Assembly (NCBI RefSeq): GCF_037023725.1
Contig: NZ_CP146077.1
Coordinates: 5,080,744-5,144,743, forward strand
Source of the DNA: Pseudomonas bubulae
GTDB lineage: Bacteria > Pseudomonadota > Gammaproteobacteria > Pseudomonadales > Pseudomonadaceae
DNA: 64,000 nucleotides
Reading direction: 5' to 3'
In this document: positions 33,578-42,691 of the stretch, in pieces
Numbering within the stretch: position 1 is the first letter of the stretch
Layout: every line of letters begins with the position of its first letter
Program-made: the position numbers and the translations under genes
The notes under the pieces: generated by a model
Databases searched by the model: none
What the model saw: the letters and a program-made list of their open reading frames with translations, nothing else
What the model was told of the DNA's origin: nothing

Positions 33578-35038
33578 ATGCGTCTGACTCGTCCTGCCCT
33601 GCTGTTACTGCTTCTCGGTTGCGTGCTGTTCTTTTTTGCGCTGGGGAATCACCAATTGCAGGGCTCGACAGAGTCCCGCGTGGCAGGCATAGCCATGCAG
33701 ATGCACCTGAGCGACGATTGGGTAACGCCCAATTTGCTCAATGCCCCCTTCCTGGAAAAACCACCCCTGAGCCTCTGGCTGGATGCAGGAGCCATTCGCG
33801 TATTCGGCGGCGAACTGTTCGCCGTACGCCTGGCTTCGGCCTTTGCCGGTCTATTTTGCGTGTTGTTGCTCTATGCAATGCTGCGCAAGCTGGGCCGCCC
33901 CACAGCACTGGCCTGGACAGCCGCCGCCATGCTGGCAACCATGGGCATATTTTGGGGCAACACCCGCCAGGTGGGCGAAGATGCCTTGCTCACCCTGGGC
34001 GTAACCATGGCCTTGCTGGCGTTTTTTCATGCCAACCGTCAACCCGGTTTTGCCCGGGGCAGCTGGCTGTTATTCGCGACCGGCATCGCCATTGCCACCT
34101 TGAGCAAAGGCGTCCTGGGCCTGGCACTGCCGGGCGTGGTGATTTTTGTTTATCTGGTGTGTGAAAGCCTGCTGGAAAAACGCTTCAAGCCGCGCAACTG
34201 GCTACGCCCTGCCCTGCTGACCCTATTGGGGCTTATCCCGCTGACGGTCTGGCTGTGCATGCTCTATCAGCGCGGCGGCATGCCGTTAGTCAGCGAACTG
34301 CTGCTGACCAACAGCGTTGGCCGTTTTAGCGGTTCCTTTGTCGAGGCCGGGCATTACGAACCCTTTTACTACTACCTGCGAAAACTGCCCGAAGCCTTCC
34401 TGCCGTGGAACCTGCTGACCTATCTGGGCCTGTGGCACTTTCGCAAACAACTGCGCAGCAACCCCTTCCTGTTGTTTTTCTGTGTATGGCTGGTCGCGCA
34501 ATTTGTGCTGCTCAACCTCGCCTCCAGCAAGCGGGCGGTGTACATGATGTCGATGGCCCCTGCGGCTGCAGTGATTGCCGCCGAGTACGCCCGGGTGCTG
34601 CTGGGCTGGCTGTACCAAAAAAGCGCGCACTCGACCGTGGCCAAATTCTTCAGCGACAACCATCGCCCGCTTGCCATCGCGCTGCTGGCCGCTCTGGTGG
34701 GCGCCTACCTGCTGGCGGCCCATCGGGCACCGCTGGCCGACAAGGAACAGTCTTTCCAGCCCCTCGCCGCTGAGGTCATGAGCCTGCAGGCCAGCGGCAA
34801 GCAGGTCGCACTGCTGCGGCCCGACGAACGCCTCGGCGCCGTGGTGTTCTACAGCCAGCAGTTGCAGCACACCCTCAGTTCAACCGAAGAGTTGCAGGCA
34901 TTCCTCAGCGCATCCCCCGACAATATCGCCCTGGTAGAAAACCCCGAGATACCGGGCATGGCCCTCAAGACTCTCGACAAGCTCAGCGTCGGCCGGCACC
35001 ACTTCTACCTTGTCAGCCTGGCCGCTTCAGCCCCATAA
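33578..35038 (+). CDS. ArnT-like GT-C glycosyltransferase (PMT/GT39-GT83 family)
   Basis: This 486-residue membrane protein has about ten to eleven hydrophobic segments and the GT-C hallmark region STESRVAGIAMQM (residues ~28-40, with the Glu expected in the first periplasmic loop) followed by APFLEKPPLSLWL. Proteins of this type transfer sugars from undecaprenyl phosphate, for example L-Ara4N to lipid A (ArnT). It is shorter than ArnT (about 550), and no arn operon is nearby, so it may move another sugar. ATG 33578 begins the first membrane helix. A nearby Ais-like phosphatase supports envelope modification. Confidence 0.8.
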   Translation: MRLTRPALLLLLLGCVLFFFALGNHQLQGSTESRVAGIAMQMHLSDDWVTPNLLNAPFLEKPPLSLWLDAGAIRVFGGELFAVRLASAFAGLFCVLLLYAMLRKLGRPTALAWTAAAMLATMGIFWGNTRQVGEDALLTLGVTMALLAFFHANRQPGFARGSWLLFATGIAIATLSKGVLGLALPGVVIFVYLVCESLLEKRFKPRNWLRPALLTLLGLIPLTVWLCMLYQRGGMPLVSELLLTNSVGRFSGSFVEAGHYEPFYYYLRKLPEAFLPWNLLTYLGLWHFRKQLRSNPFLLFFCVWLVAQFVLLNLASSKRAVYMMSMAPAAAVIAAEYARVLLGWLYQKSAHSTVAKFFSDNHRPLAIALLAALVGAYLLAAHRAPLADKEQSFQPLAAEVMSLQASGKQVALLRPDERLGAVVFYSQQLQHTLSSTEELQAFLSASPDNIALVENPEIPGMALKTLDKLSVGRHHFYLVSLAASAP

Positions 35039-35130
35039 ACTTGATCCCGGGCAACGCAACCGCAGATACCGTGGCCGATCACGGCACATTGACTACGCTC
35101 CTTGGACAATTCCCGACCAAGGAGCCCGCC

Positions 35131-35637
35131 ATGACCATCGGTATATCCAGCAAAACACTGAGCGACTACGACGCTCACCTGGCCTTCAATACGGCCACCG
35201 CCTTCTTGCGCAAATCCGATCTGGCCAACTATCTGATCGATCAGCTAGAGCAGCAGCATGTGAAACTCAATGTCGAGGTCAGCACCGACCCAGCATTGGC
35301 CAATCAGGAGGTGTCGAACAACGGCGCGATTCTATGGAACCTGCGCAGCAACCTGTCACCCGGTGCGAACCTGCCTGACGTGGCCGCCCTGCTCAACCGC
35401 ATCCCCGAGCAACAAAAGCCCTACATCACCAGCCTGTGGGCGCTGATGCACTTGCTCGCCCAGACGTGCCAGCAATTGAACAACCAGCTCAACTTCCGCG
35501 ATGCGGATGCGACCTGGCCATGGCTCGACGAAAAAGTGCTCAGCGCCAACGATATCGAAAACGTGGTGGCCCGCGAACTCAGCGACCTGCCATTGCCGGC
35601 AGAACAGAACTGGGATCGTTTGTTCAAGCACAATTGA
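35131..35637 (+). CDS. Uncharacterised 168-residue protein
   Basis: I do not recognise this family. It is a soluble, mildly acidic protein with no signal peptide, no membrane segment and no catalytic motif visible by eye. The sequence is probably mostly helical (long stretches such as LWALMHLLAQTCQQLNNQL). ATG 35131 has CAAGGAG 7 bp upstream, a very good ribosome-binding site, and codon usage matches the neighbours, so it is a real gene. It follows the ArnT-like gene by 92 bp and ends before a short REP-like hairpin, so it may be co-transcribed. Confidence 0.75.
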   Translation: MTIGISSKTLSDYDAHLAFNTATAFLRKSDLANYLIDQLEQQHVKLNVEVSTDPALANQEVSNNGAILWNLRSNLSPGANLPDVAALLNRIPEQQKPYITSLWALMHLLAQTCQQLNNQLNFRDADATWPWLDEKVLSANDIENVVARELSDLPLPAEQNWDRLFKHN

Positions 35638-35658
35638 GGGGGGATGGGTTGACTCTAT

Positions 35659-35680
35659 GGGCGCGAGCCTGCTCGCGCCC
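35659..35680. repeat. Short REP-like hairpin
   Basis: GGGCGCGAGC-CT-GCTCGCGCCC is a perfect palindrome. It lies between the convergent unknown gene and the histidine phosphatase gene, and probably helps end both transcripts. It lacks a T run. Confidence 0.7.
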
Positions 35681-35684
35681 ACGA

Positions 35685-36407
35685 TTAGAACTGCGAGGCT
35701 TCAAACCCGTGACGGTTGTTCGGGGTGACCACCGGCACGATATTTTTCCAGTCTTTGGGCTCGATATAGCCCAGCATCTGCGGATCCTCGTTCGCGCCAT
35801 CGGTCTTGATAAACAACGAAGCGCCATAGCCAAACGTGGTGCTGGTTGACAGGTTCATGTCCATCAACAGTTGGTCCATGCATTCGCTGTGGCTCACCAG
35901 AATCAGGTTGTGGCCCGCCACTTTGTGCTTGAGAGCATCACGCAGCATGCTGCCGCGGCAGTTGAACAGCCAGTCCTGCGCCTCTACCGGGCGGGCAAAC
36001 ATGGCATCGGCGGTTTGTCGGGCCCGGGTCAGCAGGCTGCTGTGAATATCAGTATGGCTGAGCCCCAACTGCCTGAAGTCTGCGCCCAGCGCCTGAACTG
36101 CTGCTTCACCGCGCACCGTCACGCCGTCCATGGGGCCCAGGCACTGGGCCGAGGAACGGTCGCAACGCTCGCCGTGTCGAACCAGCGCAATCACATCACC
36201 CTTGGCCCAGCTGTCGGTGAGCAACAACACACGATCGGCATGGCTGGGCTGCGCCAGATCAGGCGGGGCCGCAGGTGCCAGCAGCCTCAATGTCAGCGCA
36301 ACGGCCAGCACGCTTGCCACGATCACCACCAGCACATTTTTGTAACGGACCAGAGCACGACGCAACAGCGTACGTTTAATTCCGGTCTGATCAAGACTCA
36401 ACGTCAC
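35685..36407 (-). CDS. Membrane-anchored histidine phosphatase (Ais/PmrG-like)
   Basis: This protein of about 240 residues has an N-terminal membrane anchor (hydrophobic LVVIVASVLAVALTLRLLAP, ~25-45) and a histidine phosphatase domain. That domain carries the catalytic RHGERC motif near residue 80 and the second histidine in SHSEC near 170, and would face the periplasm. Ais/PmrG-type enzymes dephosphorylate LPS core heptose, which fits the nearby ArnT-like gene. The start is uncertain: GTG 36407 has GAGGG 10 bp upstream, and another GTG at 36443 is possible. It is transcribed toward the ArnT-like gene, so it is not in the same operon. Confidence 0.78.
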   Translation of the reverse strand: MTLSLDQTGIKRTLLRRALVRYKNVLVVIVASVLAVALTLRLLAPAAPPDLAQPSHADRVLLLTDSWAKGDVIALVRHGERCDRSSAQCLGPMDGVTVRGEAAVQALGADFRQLGLSHTDIHSSLLTRARQTADAMFARPVEAQDWLFNCRGSMLRDALKHKVAGHNLILVSHSECMDQLLMDMNLSTSTTFGYGASLFIKTDGANEDPQMLGYIEPKDWKNIVPVVTPNNRHGFEASQF

Positions 36408-36443
36408 GATGCTTATGCCCTCTGCGCCAGCCAGTGATATCAC

Positions 36444-36660
36444 TGACCGACACCCTATAGCGCGAATATGACAACGGGTCGTTTCGCGGCCCGGCGGTAT
36501 AAACAGACTTGCATAAAGCAGCTCTCTATTAACTGAACATAGGCTAAAAAAAGGGAGGTCAGAGGCAGGTGAAACGGATGTGAAAAAAAGCGTAAAAGCG
36601 CAATCCAGGCACGCTATTCAAATGGATAGGTTGTTATGTGAACTGGCGCCCAACAAAACG
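36444..36660. other. Intergenic stretch without a recognised gene
   Basis: Together with the following promoter this makes a 330-bp gap between the histidine phosphatase and the chemoreceptor gene. It is richer in A/T than the surroundings, with several A runs (AAAAAAAG at 36546, AAAAAAAG at 36583). I see no ORF with a ribosome-binding site, no terminator and no RNA motif. Confidence 0.5.
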
Positions 36661-36688
36661 TTTCAGCTCTGGCGAATGCAGCCGATAC
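36661..36688 (+). promoter_or_regulatory. Possible FliA (sigma-28) promoter of the chemoreceptor gene
   Basis: TTTCAG (36661-36666) and GCCGATAC (36681-36688) resemble the sigma-28 elements TCAAG and GCCGATAA, with spacing within one base of the consensus. It lies 88 bp upstream of the ATG. Chemoreceptor genes are typical FliA targets. The -10 match is good and the -35 match weak. Confidence 0.45.
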
Positions 36689-36775
36689 CCCTCCAACACA
36701 ACACTCGGCTGGGTCAAAAAAAATAATTCCCTCCAGCGAACTTAGATCATGCGTGCAGCGTTCCTGGAGAACTCT

Positions 36776-38698
36776 ATGAATAGATGGCTGAGCAATATCA
36801 GCGTCAACCTGAAACTGTCCCTGGGCTTTGGCCTGGTACTGGCCCTTACCTGCGTAATGGCCGTCAGCAACTGGATCAGTCTGGGCCAGATGATTGATCG
36901 CAGTAACTGGATGAGCGACATCACCCGTTTAAACACCGCGTTTACCAACCTGCGGGTGACGCGTTTGCAATACATGCTGACCGATGGCGACGAAACTGCC
37001 GCACAAAGTGTACAGGCCAGCATTGACGCGTTTTCTGCGCAACAAAGTCAGCTGATTGCCACCTTCCAGAGCCCGGAGAACCTCAAGTTGCTCAAGGAGC
37101 AACAAGCCATCATCGGCCGCTACGAGCGTGCACTGGTGAGCATGCGCAAGGCTTACGTCGAGTCCGCCGCATCCCGTGCCGACATGGACCGCAGCGCCGC
37201 TCTGGCCCAGGACGCCATCACGACGTTGCTGAACCGCGCCCTGCAACTGCCCGCAGGTGACGAAAACCGTTTTGCCATGTACCAGAGCGTGTCTGAAGTA
37301 CGTGAACAGTTCCTGCTCTCGCGCTATCAGGTGCGCGCTTATATTGCTGCGCCCACCCCCGCCACGGAAAAGGCCGCACGCCAGCAACTGGACGCGGCCC
37401 TTGCCAGCCTTGACCGCCTGAGCTCGCACTTTGCCGCCAATGCCGGCGACACCCTGCGCACCCTGAACAAAACCATGGAGCAGTACCAGCAGGCGCTGGA
37501 GCTGTACACCAGCACCGACAACACCATCATTGCCATGCGCAAGGACATGACCGAATACGGCTCCAGCATCCTTGGCCGCAGCGATGAGCTGTACAAGATT
37601 CAACTGGAACGCCGCGACATCGAAAGCGCCACGGCCAACAGCATGCAACTGATCACCACCTTGCTGGTATTGCTGTTTGGCATCACCGCGGCCGTGATCA
37701 TCACCCGCCAGATCACCGTGCCCCTGCGTGAAACCCTGGCCGTGGTCGATCGCATCGCCAGTGGCGACCTGACCCAGAACCTGCGCGTCACCCGTCGCGA
37801 CGAACTGGGCGTGCTGCAACAAGGTATTGCGCGCATGGGTACGACCCTGCGCGAGTTGATCAGCGGTATCCGTGATGGCGTCAGCCAGATTGCCAGTGCC
37901 GCCGAAGAGCTGTCCGCGGTGACCGAGCAAACCAGCGCCGGGGTCAACAGCCAGAAGATCGAGACTGATCAGGTGGCCACCGCCATGCATGAAATGACCG
38001 CCACCGTGCAGGAAGTGGCGCGCAATGCCGAGCAAGCCTCGCAAGCCGCCGCGGCCGCAGACAATGAAGCCCGCGAAGGCGATACCGTGGTCAACCAGGC
38101 CATTGACCAGATCGAGCGCCTGGCGGTGGAAGTGGGTCGTTCAACCGAAGCCATGGCCGTATTGCAACAGGAAAGCGACAAGATCGGCAGCGTGATGGAC
38201 GTGATCAAGGCCGTGGCCGAGCAGACCAACCTGCTGGCCCTCAACGCCGCAATCGAAGCAGCCCGTGCCGGTGACGCCGGGCGCGGTTTTGCCGTAGTGG
38301 CCGATGAAGTGCGTGGCCTGGCCCAGCGTACGCAAAAATCCACCGAAGAGATTCAAACCCTGGTCGCGGCCCTGCAAAGCGGCACCCAGCACGTGGCCAC
38401 CGTGATGCAAAACAGCCGCACCCTGACCGACAGCAGCGTGACCCTGACCCGCCACGCAGGCACCTCGCTGCAGGGCATCACGCGCACGGTGTCGAATATT
38501 CAGTCGATGAACCAACAGATTGCCGCTGCTGCCGAACAGCAATCTGCGGTCGCCGAAGAGATCAGCCGCAGCATCGTCAACGTGCGCGACGTGTCCGAGC
38601 AAACCGCAGCGGCGAGTGATGAAACGGCCAAGTCCAGTGTTGAACTGGCGCGGCTGGGTAACCAGCTGCAAGAGATGGTCAGCCACTTCAAGGTGTAG
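36776..38698 (+). CDS. Methyl-accepting chemotaxis protein with HBM sensor (McpS-like)
   Basis: This 640-residue chemoreceptor has a first membrane helix (~10-32), a long periplasmic all-helical sensor (~33-290) of the helical bimodular (HBM) type, a second helix (~292-312), a HAMP domain ([16 protein letters not shown]), and a methyl-accepting signalling domain with the invariant hairpin tip [19 protein letters not shown]. The start of the sensor ([15 protein letters not shown]) resembles Pseudomonas putida McpS, which senses TCA-cycle acids. ATG 36776 has GGAG 6 bp upstream, better than the codon at 36749. No WRPW-like tail for CheR/CheB is seen at the C-terminus. Confidence 0.9.
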   Translation: MNRWLSNISVNLKLSLGFGLVLALTCVMAVSNWISLGQMIDRSNWMSDITRLNTAFTNLRVTRLQYMLTDGDETAAQSVQASIDAFSAQQSQLIATFQSPENLKLLKEQQAIIGRYERALVSMRKAYVESAASRADMDRSAALAQDAITTLLNRALQLPAGDENRFAMYQSVSEVREQFLLSRYQVRAYIAAPTPATEKAARQQLDAALASLDRLSSHFAANAGDTLRTLNKTMEQYQQALELYTSTDNTIIAMRKDMTEYGSSILGRSDELYKIQLERRDIESATANSMQLITTLLVLLFGITAAVIITRQITVPLRETLAVVDRIASGDLTQNLRVTRRDELGVLQQGIARMGTTLRELISGIRDGVSQIASAAEELSAVTEQTSAGVNSQKIETDQVATAMHEMTATVQEVARNAEQASQAAAAADNEAREGDTVVNQAIDQIERLAVEVGRSTEAMAVLQQESDKIGSVMDVIKAVAEQTNLLALNAAIEAARAGDAGRGFAVVADEVRGLAQRTQKSTEEIQTLVAALQSGTQHVATVMQNSRTLTDSSVTLTRHAGTSLQGITRTVSNIQSMNQQIAAAAEQQSAVAEEISRSIVNVRDVSEQTAAASDETAKSSVELARLGNQLQEMVSHFKV

Positions 38699-38708
38699 AG
38701 CGCTCTGT

Positions 38709-38731
38709 CCCCTCTCCCACCGGGAGAGGGG
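38709..38731. terminator. GC-rich hairpin between convergent genes
   Basis: CCCCTCTCCCACCGGGAGAGGGG forms a tight hairpin 11 bp after the chemoreceptor stop and 20 bp before the SulP gene stop. It has no T run, so it may be a weak or factor-dependent end point for either gene. Confidence 0.5.
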
Positions 38732-38750
38732 TAGTAAGGGGCTCCTGACC

Positions 38751-40196
38751 TTATTCGTGCTGAACCCGGGCGCGCTTGAGCAACTTCTTGCTGCGCTCGG
38801 ACAGGTGCAGCACCCGCAGATGCTTACCCGCTTTGCGATAACGCTCGCGCAGGGTGTCCAGTGCCGCAATGGCCGAGTAGTCGACCAGGTTCAAATGACG
38901 ACAATCGAGCGTCACCTGCGCCGGGTCATTACCCGGATCGAACTGTTTGAGAAACGTCGTAGTCGAGGCAAAAAACAGCGTGCCGTGCACACGGTAAAGC
39001 TTGCTGCCATCGCTCTGCAGATCCGCGTCGGCATACATCTGGCGCCCCTGCTGCCAGGCAAAATTGAGCGCAGCAATAACCACCCCGCACATCACCGCTA
39101 CCGCCAGATCGGTAAACACGGTAATCACGGTCACCGCGACAATCACCAGCACATCGTTGAGCGGCACTTTGTTCAGTACTCGCAAAGAGGCCCAGGCAAA
39201 GGTCTGCTGCGACACCACAAACATCACACCCACCAGCGCCGCCAGCGGAATGCGTTCAATAAATGGCGACAGGAACAACACAAACAGCAAAATCATCACA
39301 CCGGCGGTCACGCCGGACAATCGCCCGCGCCCGCCGGAGCTGAGGTTAACCACGGTCTGGCCGATCATCGCGCAACCGCCCATGCCGCCGAATGCCCCCG
39401 ACACCATATTGGCCGCCCCCAGCGCCACGCACTCGCGGTCCGGGTAGCCACGGCTTTCGGTGATTTCGTCGGTGAGGTTGAGGGTCAGCAGGGTTTCCAG
39501 CAAACCCACCACTGCCATCACGATCGCATAGGGCGCAATGATGCCCAGGGTCTCAAGGGTCCAGGGAATCTGCGGCAGGCTGAAGCTGGGCAAACCACCG
39601 GCGATATGCGCCATGTCACCCAGGGTGCGGGTTGGCAAACCCAGCAAGTACACCGCCAGCCCTACGCCCAAAATGGCCACCAGCGCAGGTGGCGCGGCGC
39701 GGGTCAGACGAGGCAACAGATAGACGACGGCCATGGTCACGGCCACCAGCCCGATCATCATGTACAACGCCATACCGCTGAGCCAGGTGTCGCCATCCTT
39801 GAAGTGATCCAGTTGCGCCATGGCAATCACGATTGCCAGGCCGTTGACGAAGCCCAGCATCACCGGGTGCGGCACCATGCGTACCAGCTTGCCGAGTTTG
39901 AACAAGCCGAACGCCAGCATGATCAACCCGCTCAGCAGCACCGTAGCCAACAGATACTGCACACCGTGTTGCACCACCAGGGCAACGATCACCACCGCCA
40001 TCGACCCGGCAGCACCGGACACCATGCCGGGCCGACCGCCAAACAGCGCGGTAAGGGTGCAAATGATGAACGCGCCATAGAGCCCCATCAAAGGGTTGAG
40101 ATGGGCGACCAACGCGAACGCAATGCACTCGGGCAACAGGGCGAAAGACGTCGTGAGCCCGGCCAGGACATCAGCGCGCAGACGTGAGAGTTTCAT
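38751..40196 (-). CDS. SulP family anion transporter with STAS domain
   Basis: This 481-residue inner-membrane transporter starts with LRADVLAGLTTSFALLPE, the SulP signature region, has about eleven to twelve membrane segments (~15-375), and ends with a shortened STAS domain (~390-481; VTLDCRHLNLVDYSAIAALD). Family members move sulfate, bicarbonate or dicarboxylates with Na+ or H+. The substrate cannot be decided here. No carbonic anhydrase gene is adjacent, nor any cysteine biosynthesis gene. ATG 40196 has TTTAGGT upstream. The gene converges with the chemoreceptor gene. Confidence 0.87.
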   Translation of the reverse strand: MKLSRLRADVLAGLTTSFALLPECIAFALVAHLNPLMGLYGAFIICTLTALFGGRPGMVSGAAGSMAVVIVALVVQHGVQYLLATVLLSGLIMLAFGLFKLGKLVRMVPHPVMLGFVNGLAIVIAMAQLDHFKDGDTWLSGMALYMMIGLVAVTMAVVYLLPRLTRAAPPALVAILGVGLAVYLLGLPTRTLGDMAHIAGGLPSFSLPQIPWTLETLGIIAPYAIVMAVVGLLETLLTLNLTDEITESRGYPDRECVALGAANMVSGAFGGMGGCAMIGQTVVNLSSGGRGRLSGVTAGVMILLFVLFLSPFIERIPLAALVGVMFVVSQQTFAWASLRVLNKVPLNDVLVIVAVTVITVFTDLAVAVMCGVVIAALNFAWQQGRQMYADADLQSDGSKLYRVHGTLFFASTTTFLKQFDPGNDPAQVTLDCRHLNLVDYSAIAALDTLRERYRKAGKHLRVLHLSERSKKLLKRARVQHE

Positions 40197-40278
40197 GGTT
40201 TACCTAAAATTCGGGACGGGAAAAACGGAGGGAGTTACAGGCAACAGATGGTAGCAAATTGCAGGGGCTAAAAAGCAA

Positions 40279-40367
40279 TTGTGGGAGCGGGCTTGCTCGC
40301 GATGGCAACAACTCGGTGAACCAGAATGGCCGAGGTGTCTGCATCGCGAGCAAGCCCGCTCCCACAA
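40279..40367. repeat. REP pair between ggt and the SulP gene
   Basis: TTGTGGGAGCGGGCTTGCTC and its complement flank about 35 bp, forming a long stem-loop of the GCGGGCTTGCTCGCGATG subtype. It lies 28 bp after the ggt stop. Confidence 0.9.
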
Positions 40368-40395
40368 GAGTGATGCGTCTATGTGCGTTGCGGGC

Positions 40396-42063
40396 TTACT
40401 TCACCACCATCCCCACACCACGGCCACGCGGGTCGGAGGCGGTTTCAAGCTCAGTGCCTTTAACCCGGATGGCCTGAATATCCCCCATGTTCCAACCCTG
40501 ATCCTCCAGGGTGTAGCCCATCGCTTTCAGCTCCTGAGCCACCTTGCCGGTAAGTGGCGCATAGGCGTCGAAGTAGATCGTGTCTTTAGGCAGCAACTGG
40601 TGATGCACACGCTGTGCAGCTACGGCTTTTTCCAGCGGCAGGTCGTAGTCGTAGATATTGTTCAACACCTGGAAAATCGAGGTAAAAATCCGTGAGCCAC
40701 CCGGCGTGCCCAGCACCAGCGTAACCTGGCCATCGCGGGTTACCAGACTTGGACTCATGGAAGACAACATGCGCTTGCCCGGCTCGATAGCGTTGGCATT
40801 GCCGCCCACCACACCAAAAGCATTGGCCACCCCGGGCTTGGAGCTGAAGTCATCCATTTCATCGTTCAGCAAAAAGCCCGCGCCTTTAACTACAACGCCG
40901 CTGCCGTAATCCCAATTCAGGGTATAGGTGTTGCTGACCGCGTTACCCTGTTTGTCGACAATGGAAAAGTGCGTGGTCTGATGGGGTTCCAGGCCCGGTT
41001 TGACATTGGCGGTCGGTGAAATCGCTTTCGGGTTAACCTCTTTCGCACGCTTGGCGATATAGGCCGGATCGGTCAGCTCGGCCACAGGCATCTTCCCGAA
41101 GGCCGGGTCGCCGAGGTAGTCGGCACGGTCGGCGAACACACGTTTTTCGATTTCGGCCAGCAGGTGGATATAGGGCGCAGAGTTCAGCTCCACACCTTTG
41201 AAGTCCGCTGCGCGGTCCTCCTTGATACCGATCAACTGCGCCAGGGCAATACCGCCCGAGCTTGGCAGCGGCGCGGTGTACAGGGTGTTGCCACGAAAAT
41301 CCACGCGCATCGGCTCACGCCAGCTGACCTTGTAGTCGTTGAGGTCTTGCTTGGTGATCAAGCCCTTGTCCTGCTGCATTTGCGCGACCAGCAGGTCGGC
41401 GGTCTTGCCGCGGTAGAACTCCTTGGCGCCCTGGTCGGCAATGCGCTCCAGGGTCACGGCCAGCTCTGGCTGTTTGAACGTTTGCCCGGGCTTCATGCTG
41501 CCAAAGTAGTCCGCGAAATTGGTAGTGCCCTTGAACAGCGCCAGTGCATCTTCGCGGTACTGAAATTGCTGATCGGCCACTTTAAAGCCGTTTTTCGCAT
41601 ACCCCACGGCCGGGGTCAGCAATTCGGCCCACGGCAATTTGCCAAAGCGTTGATGCGCTTCCCACAGCCCCATCACCGTGCCCGGCACGCCGGCAGCGCG
41701 GGAACCGACCAGGCTCAAGTTCTCGATGATGTCGCCTTTGTCGTCCAGGTACATATCGCGGCTGGCGGCTTTGGGGGCGGTTTCGCGATAGTCGAGGAAA
41801 TAGGGTTTGCCATCGATGTACATCGTCATAAACCCGCCACCGCCGATATTGCCGGCTTCGGGGTAGGTCACGGCCAGGGTAAAGGCGGTGGCGACTGCGG
41901 CGTCGACGGCGTTGCCGCCTTTTTTGAGAATTTGTGCGGCCACTTCGGCGCCGTATTGATCGGGTGCGGCGACTGCGCCGCCGTCCAGGGTGACGGCATA
42001 CGCCGAAGAGCTGGCCGCGATGGCAGCCGTCAGGGCCAGGGTTTTGAACCACACAATGCGCAT
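40396..42063 (-). CDS. ggt: Gamma-glutamyltransferase
   Basis: This 555-residue periplasmic enzyme hydrolyses or transpeptidates the gamma-glutamyl bond of glutathione and related compounds. The precursor has a signal peptide ending ASSSAYA (residue ~22). It splits itself at the Thr of QTTHFSIVD (residue ~365) to make large and small subunits. Substrate-binding features GNAVSNTYTLN, SSMSPSL and GTPGGSRI are present. ATG 42063 has AAGGATG about 6 bp upstream; the ATG at 42072 sits directly against that site. A much longer open frame to 42279 is not supported by any ribosome-binding site. Confidence 0.94.
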   Translation of the reverse strand: MRIVWFKTLALTAAIAASSSAYAVTLDGGAVAAPDQYGAEVAAQILKKGGNAVDAAVATAFTLAVTYPEAGNIGGGGFMTMYIDGKPYFLDYRETAPKAASRDMYLDDKGDIIENLSLVGSRAAGVPGTVMGLWEAHQRFGKLPWAELLTPAVGYAKNGFKVADQQFQYREDALALFKGTTNFADYFGSMKPGQTFKQPELAVTLERIADQGAKEFYRGKTADLLVAQMQQDKGLITKQDLNDYKVSWREPMRVDFRGNTLYTAPLPSSGGIALAQLIGIKEDRAADFKGVELNSAPYIHLLAEIEKRVFADRADYLGDPAFGKMPVAELTDPAYIAKRAKEVNPKAISPTANVKPGLEPHQTTHFSIVDKQGNAVSNTYTLNWDYGSGVVVKGAGFLLNDEMDDFSSKPGVANAFGVVGGNANAIEPGKRMLSSMSPSLVTRDGQVTLVLGTPGGSRIFTSIFQVLNNIYDYDLPLEKAVAAQRVHHQLLPKDTIYFDAYAPLTGKVAQELKAMGYTLEDQGWNMGDIQAIRVKGTELETASDPRGRGVGMVVK

Positions 42064-42199
42064 TCGATACATCCTTTTATTGTTATCAACTGTGGCCGAA
42101 CCTTGTCTGAATTCGGCGATATTTTCAAACAACAAACGTAAAAGTGCGCAATGACACACACCCTTGAGGGCAGCGCGGTTCTGCACCAAAACAGAACTG

Positions 42200-42344
42200 G
42201 TAGCAGCTGCCGAAGGAACGAGGCTGCGTTCGACGACGAAGTCGTCGCAAATCCTGCAAACGCGGTATTCCTGAAACACCAGGTTGTAGGGTTTTACGAC
42301 TGCTGCGCAGCCGGACGCAGCCTCGTTCCTTCGGCAGCTGCTAC
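42200..42344. repeat. Long inverted repeat, GTAGCAGCTGCC family
   Basis: The outer arms GTAGCAGCTGCCGAAGGAACGAGGCTGCG and their complement enclose about 90 bp. It is the same family as 20269-20414. It fills most of the 290-bp gap between ggt and the DUF3077-like gene, which ends 8 bp beyond it. Confidence 0.85.
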
Positions 42345-42352
42345 AGAGGGCG

Positions 42353-42610
42353 TTATGTGCGCGTTTCGGTGATCAGTGCATCCACCAGACCACGGGCCAG
42401 CTCGACGCCGTGAATTACGCACCACAACTGCTCGGCCTCAAAACCGCTGAGGTGGGAACGGATGTCGTCGGCGGTCAGTTCTGCGCCCTTGAGCAACAGC
42501 GAGGCATGTTTGAGCGCCTCCTGCATCGGTACGCCGGGGTTGATGCTAAATAGCGACGTGCCCTGATGGGCGGTGGTGAGCAGCGGAGGGTCGGGAACAA
42601 TTTTTTTCAT
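42353..42610 (-). CDS. Small DUF3077-like protein
   Basis: This 85-residue protein resembles the Pseudomonas DUF3077 family: MKKIVPDPP start, a middle PMQEALKHASLLLKGAE helix and a C-terminal VIHGVELARGLVDAL helix. The function of this family is unknown to me. It appears all-helical and soluble. The ATG at 42610 has a GAGAG element about 9 bp upstream. Its unusual leader (42611-42806) contains two inverted repeats and a possible 23-codon ORF, so its expression may be controlled after transcription. Family assignment is by general resemblance, so moderate. Confidence 0.65.
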   Translation of the reverse strand: MKKIVPDPPLLTTAHQGTSLFSINPGVPMQEALKHASLLLKGAELTADDIRSHLSGFEAEQLWCVIHGVELARGLVDALITETRT

Positions 42611-42639
42611 GGCAAAATCTCTCGAAAACAGGCTGAAAG

Positions 42640-42680
42640 AACTGCCACTGTCCCGCTGTCAATCGGTAAGGGTGGCAGCT
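42640..42680 (-). promoter_or_regulatory. Inverted repeat in the leader of the DUF3077-like gene
   Basis: CTGCCAC and GTGGCAG are perfect 7-bp complements separated by about 24 bp. They lie about 35-70 bp upstream of the ATG at 42610 and directly after the 115-bp hairpin element. No T run follows. Confidence 0.45.
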
Positions 42681-42691
42681 GCGTGCGGGTT

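Noticed and set aside
38520..40187. 555-codon plus-strand open frame
   Set aside because: Starts inside the chemoreceptor gene in another frame and runs antisense through the SulP gene; His/Gln-rich composition is typical of shadow frames.
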